From: Bryobacterales bacterium
Lineage (GTDB): Bacteria > Acidobacteriota > Terriglobia > Bryobacterales > Bryobacteraceae
Length of the DNA: 59,895 nucleotides
Direction: 5' to 3'
Assembly (NCBI GenBank): GCA_016789905.1
Contig: JAEUQC010000033.1
Coordinates: forward strand, 1 to 59,895
Shown here in pieces: positions 57,815 to 59,895 of the stretch (position 1 is the first letter of the stretch; each line of letters opens with the position of its first letter). Made by a program: the position numbers and the translations under genes. Under the pieces are notes generated by a model. It had not been told where the DNA came from. It ran no database searches and saw only the letters and a list, made by a program, of their open reading frames with translations.

Positions 57815-59895
57815 AGCATCCGTTCCCATGCGGCGATCAATTCTTCGCGATACCGCATCCAGCGCTGATAGTCCGGCGCGAAGGGTTCCACCTGCCGGCT
57901 GATGTCACTCACGTTTTCCTGGCCGGCGGTGACGAAGGCCACGGCTTCGTCGATCAGCCGCAGCGCCGCCGCGTCGTTCCGGCTGCGCGCCTTTTCGCGG
58001 ACCTGCCAGAGAAGCTCAAAATCTTCGGCGCCGTCCCGCGACGCTTCCCATCGTTTTGTGGTCACTGGCCCGTTGGCCGTTTGGTACACCGTGCCGTATT
58101 CGGTCCCCATAGATTGATCGAAAAACCAGAAGGGACTATAGCTATATACCCAATAGCCACCACCGGTCATGCCCATCTGGAACGCCACCCAGGGCTTCAT
58201 GCGGTAGTAGCCGAGCGAATCCAGATTGCGTTGGTCGGCGCCGGCTTCATAGTGCCAGTAGGTGCCCTGCTCGAAGATCTTCTTGTAGGCTTCCGGGTGC
58301 TCTCGAACCAGGTGCAGGTCTGGTTGCCAGATGTCGATGAGGTTCGTCAACGGCGCCAGCATCTCCGGTTTCGCACCGCCTGCCGGATTGGCATAGATGC
58401 GCACGCGCGGGTCGGCCTCCTTCACGCGCGTGATGTCCTGCACATACTTGTCGAAGGCGGCGTCCTTGCCCATCAGGCCCGGTTCGTCCATGTAGTAGAA
58501 CGCCCAGTCCTTGAAGTCCAGTCCGAGCGCGAGCATGTGTTCGGAATATTTGCGGATGGCGGCGGAGTAGTCCTTGGCGGCCAGTGGGCCACCGACGCTC
58601 CCAGTCACCAGAAAGGTGGCCTTGCCTTTCAGGCGCGTCACCAGCGAATCGTGCAGCGCGCTATCGGGCTTGCCCTCCAGCGGGAAGTGAATCGGCGGGA
58701 TGGGGAACACGGTCATGCCGTGATCGAGCGCGTCGACGATCGTTGCTTCGCGAGCGGCAGGGTCGGCGATCGACGCCAGATAGAGCCAATGGCACTGTTG
58801 ATAAGTGCGCCTCTCCGGTAGCCGCGCCTTGCTTACCTCGATATGTAGCGGCACCTCCAACGGCTTCGCCAGCGATAGCGTATCGCCGGCGCGGACGGTG
58901 GCTGTGTGTTTCCCAGCCGCCAAGCTCCGGCTGTTCACGATCGCCCAGAGCTTTCGGGACTCGCCTGCCGCGAGCGTGATTATACCCGCCTCATTCAGGC
59001 GGGGCAGCACGTCTTCGGTCAGTCGCCCAGTTGATTCCGGCCGCACCAGCGGCACCTCGCGGATGTCGACAAACTTCGCGTCGCACACGACACGCACCTG
59101 GGCTGTCGATGGGCGCAGATTCGTTACCGTGAAGGCGATGCTTTCAAACTCATTGGCGAGCATCTTCACGCGCAGCCCTTCGCGGAAGGCGCGTTCCTTT
59201 GACCAAGGGCTTTCCAATTGGCGGATCATCACATCGGCGGCGGGTGGAATGGACTGCGGTCCCAGCAGTTCGTTTGCCTCACGAATCTTTTCGCGTAGCG
59301 CGTCGAAGCGCTCGATGCTTGGGTGTTGTTGTGCGAACTCGTATTCCGCGCGGAAGCGGGCGCGAACGGCATCGAAAAACTCGCCTCGCGGCAACCGTAG
59401 CGGGAACGGTTCGGCACCGAGCGAATAGCGTACTGGGTTGGCGCCATTGACGTGAACCATGTAGTCGCCGGGCTCGATGGCCGGAAAGCTGCCGCTATTG
59501 ATCGCGAAGTACGTCGAGCCATCCGGCCGCTCGACGAAGAGTGTCCGCGGCGTAGGGGGCGGTAGCGTGTTGGTGCCATGTTGGGCGGTCCATTGTTTTC
59601 CCGGCCGGGATGGGTTGCGGTCAATCGAAATGCGTCGCGCCTTCGCCGATTCAAAAAAACCGCTACTATCAGCGCTATTGCGCCACGAACTCCAATGTGG
59701 GGGGCCCGCATCAATACGATAGCTGTGCAGCGTGCCCTTGTTCGACACGGCCAGCAATCGCCCGCGCACGACAGCCGGACTGTACGACCCACCCCCGTCC
59801 ATCGCCATGGCTTTCCGCACGTTACCCTTCTTATCCAATACGTACAGCGACTTTCCGTCCAGCCCGGTGTCGCGAACGATCTGATAGATCCAGTC
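57811..59895 (-). CDS. DUF4091/GH123-like protein with N-terminal PQQ-like segment (5' end outside window)
   Basis: The frame runs off the right edge, so the start is missing; 694 residues are visible. The first visible part (SLYVLDKKGNVRKAM, VVRGRLLAVSNKGTLHSYRID) looks like blades of a PQQ/BamB-type propeller. A beta domain follows, then a barrel with DALDHGMTVFPIPPIHFPL, AFYYMDEPG (possible catalytic acids), NLIDIWQPDLHLVREHPE and a GYWVYSYSPFW segment. The ending RWEASRDGAEDFELLW matches the DUF4091 C-terminal signature shared with glycoside hydrolase family 123-like proteins. The likely role is sugar cleavage outside the cytoplasm, together with the coupled downstream gene. Confidence 0.8.
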   Translation of the reverse strand, partial: DWIYQIVRDTGLDGKSLYVLDKKGNVRKAMAMDGGGSYSPAVVRGRLLAVSNKGTLHSYRIDAGPPHWSSWRNSADSSGFFESAKARRISIDRNPSRPGKQWTAQHGTNTLPPPTPRTLFVERPDGSTYFAINSGSFPAIEPGDYMVHVNGANPVRYSLGAEPFPLRLPRGEFFDAVRARFRAEYEFAQQHPSIERFDALREKIREANELLGPQSIPPAADVMIRQLESPWSKERAFREGLRVKMLANEFESIAFTVTNLRPSTAQVRVVCDAKFVDIREVPLVRPESTGRLTEDVLPRLNEAGIITLAAGESRKLWAIVNSRSLAAGKHTATVRAGDTLSLAKPLEVPLHIEVSKARLPERRTYQQCHWLYLASIADPAAREATIVDALDHGMTVFPIPPIHFPLEGKPDSALHDSLVTRLKGKATFLVTGSVGGPLAAKDYSAAIRKYSEHMLALGLDFKDWAFYYMDEPGLMGKDAAFDKYVQDITRVKEADPRVRIYANPAGGAKPEMLAPLTNLIDIWQPDLHLVREHPEAYKKIFEQGTYWHYEAGADQRNLDSLGYYRMKPWVAFQMGMTGGGYWVYSYSPFWFFDQSMGTEYGTVYQTANGPVTTKRWEASRDGAEDFELLWQVREKARSRNDAAALRLIDEAVAFVTAGQENVSDISRQVEPFAPDYQRWMRYREELIAAWERML

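Overview
The window reads as a chromosomal segment of an Acidobacteriota bacterium, most likely of the Solibacter/Bryobacter group. The evidence is family content: three copies of the C-terminal domain first described in Solibacter (TIGR03437 type), an acidobacterial VWFA-related protein, Ser/Thr kinases fused to beta-propellers or helical repeats, an ECF sigma factor coupled to a kinase, and a DUF1501/DUF1553 pair with planctomycete-type cytochrome. The DNA is GC-rich and densely coded, with many ATGA/GTGA start-stop overlaps. Both window edges cut a gene.

Layout. 1-7.8 kb (+): an Ig-repeat/LamG surface protein, a SCO1-cytochrome c fusion, two Gfo/Idh/MocA oxidoreductases with Tat-like leaders, a VWFA-related protein, a TlpA-like lipoprotein overlapping a stand-alone DsbD N-domain protein, and a family 9 glycosyltransferase. 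7.8-11.4 kb (+): a kinase/propeller protein and an NHL-repeat protein. 11.4-14.7 kb (-): gcvT, gcvH and a large membrane glycosyltransferase in one tight run. Divergent from gcvT is a thioredoxin-fold gene (14780-15121) with an in-frame TGA where the family has its catalytic Cys, followed by a SECIS-like hairpin: a probable selenoprotein that ordinary ORF calling splits. 15.1-17.4 kb (-): a three-gene coupled operon (TPR protein plus two small exported proteins). 17.4-18.0 kb: a ParD antitoxin followed by a ParE toxin broken by a nonsense codon. 18.0-21.9 kb: divergent uvrA and mutY.

21.9-30.4 kb (+): two paralogous exported proteins with a CxxCH-type motif plus the Solibacter C-terminal domain, a terminator, a badly decayed IS66-like transposase, another Solibacter-domain protein, and membrane/exported proteins. 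30.4-37.4 kb: a hairpin-rich leader, a 1108-residue membrane-anchored protein with four 165-bp coding repeats, a UPF0182 membrane protein, and a 94-bp tandem repeat array. 37.4-40.1 kb (-): pyrR-pyrB-pyrC. 40.2-43.3 kb: a DinB-like protein, a duplicated gene junction, a small exported protein, homoserine dehydrogenase coupled to an exported methyltransferase, and tRNA-Ser(GCU).

43.3-50.8 kb: an ECF sigma factor translationally coupled to a Ser/Thr kinase (-), divergent from an RND efflux adaptor/pump pair (+). 50.7-55.3 kb (-): the DUF1553/DUF1501 pair. 55.3-59.9 kb: an M23 peptidase with PKD-like domains, then two coupled genes (-) for a TIM-barrel-like exported protein and a DUF4091-type protein cut by the window edge. 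Recurrent themes are periplasmic redox (SCO, TlpA, DsbD-N, CxxCH proteins), secreted surface or polymer-handling proteins, and stress/phospho-signalling. All function assignments are from reading the sequence; no database search was run.
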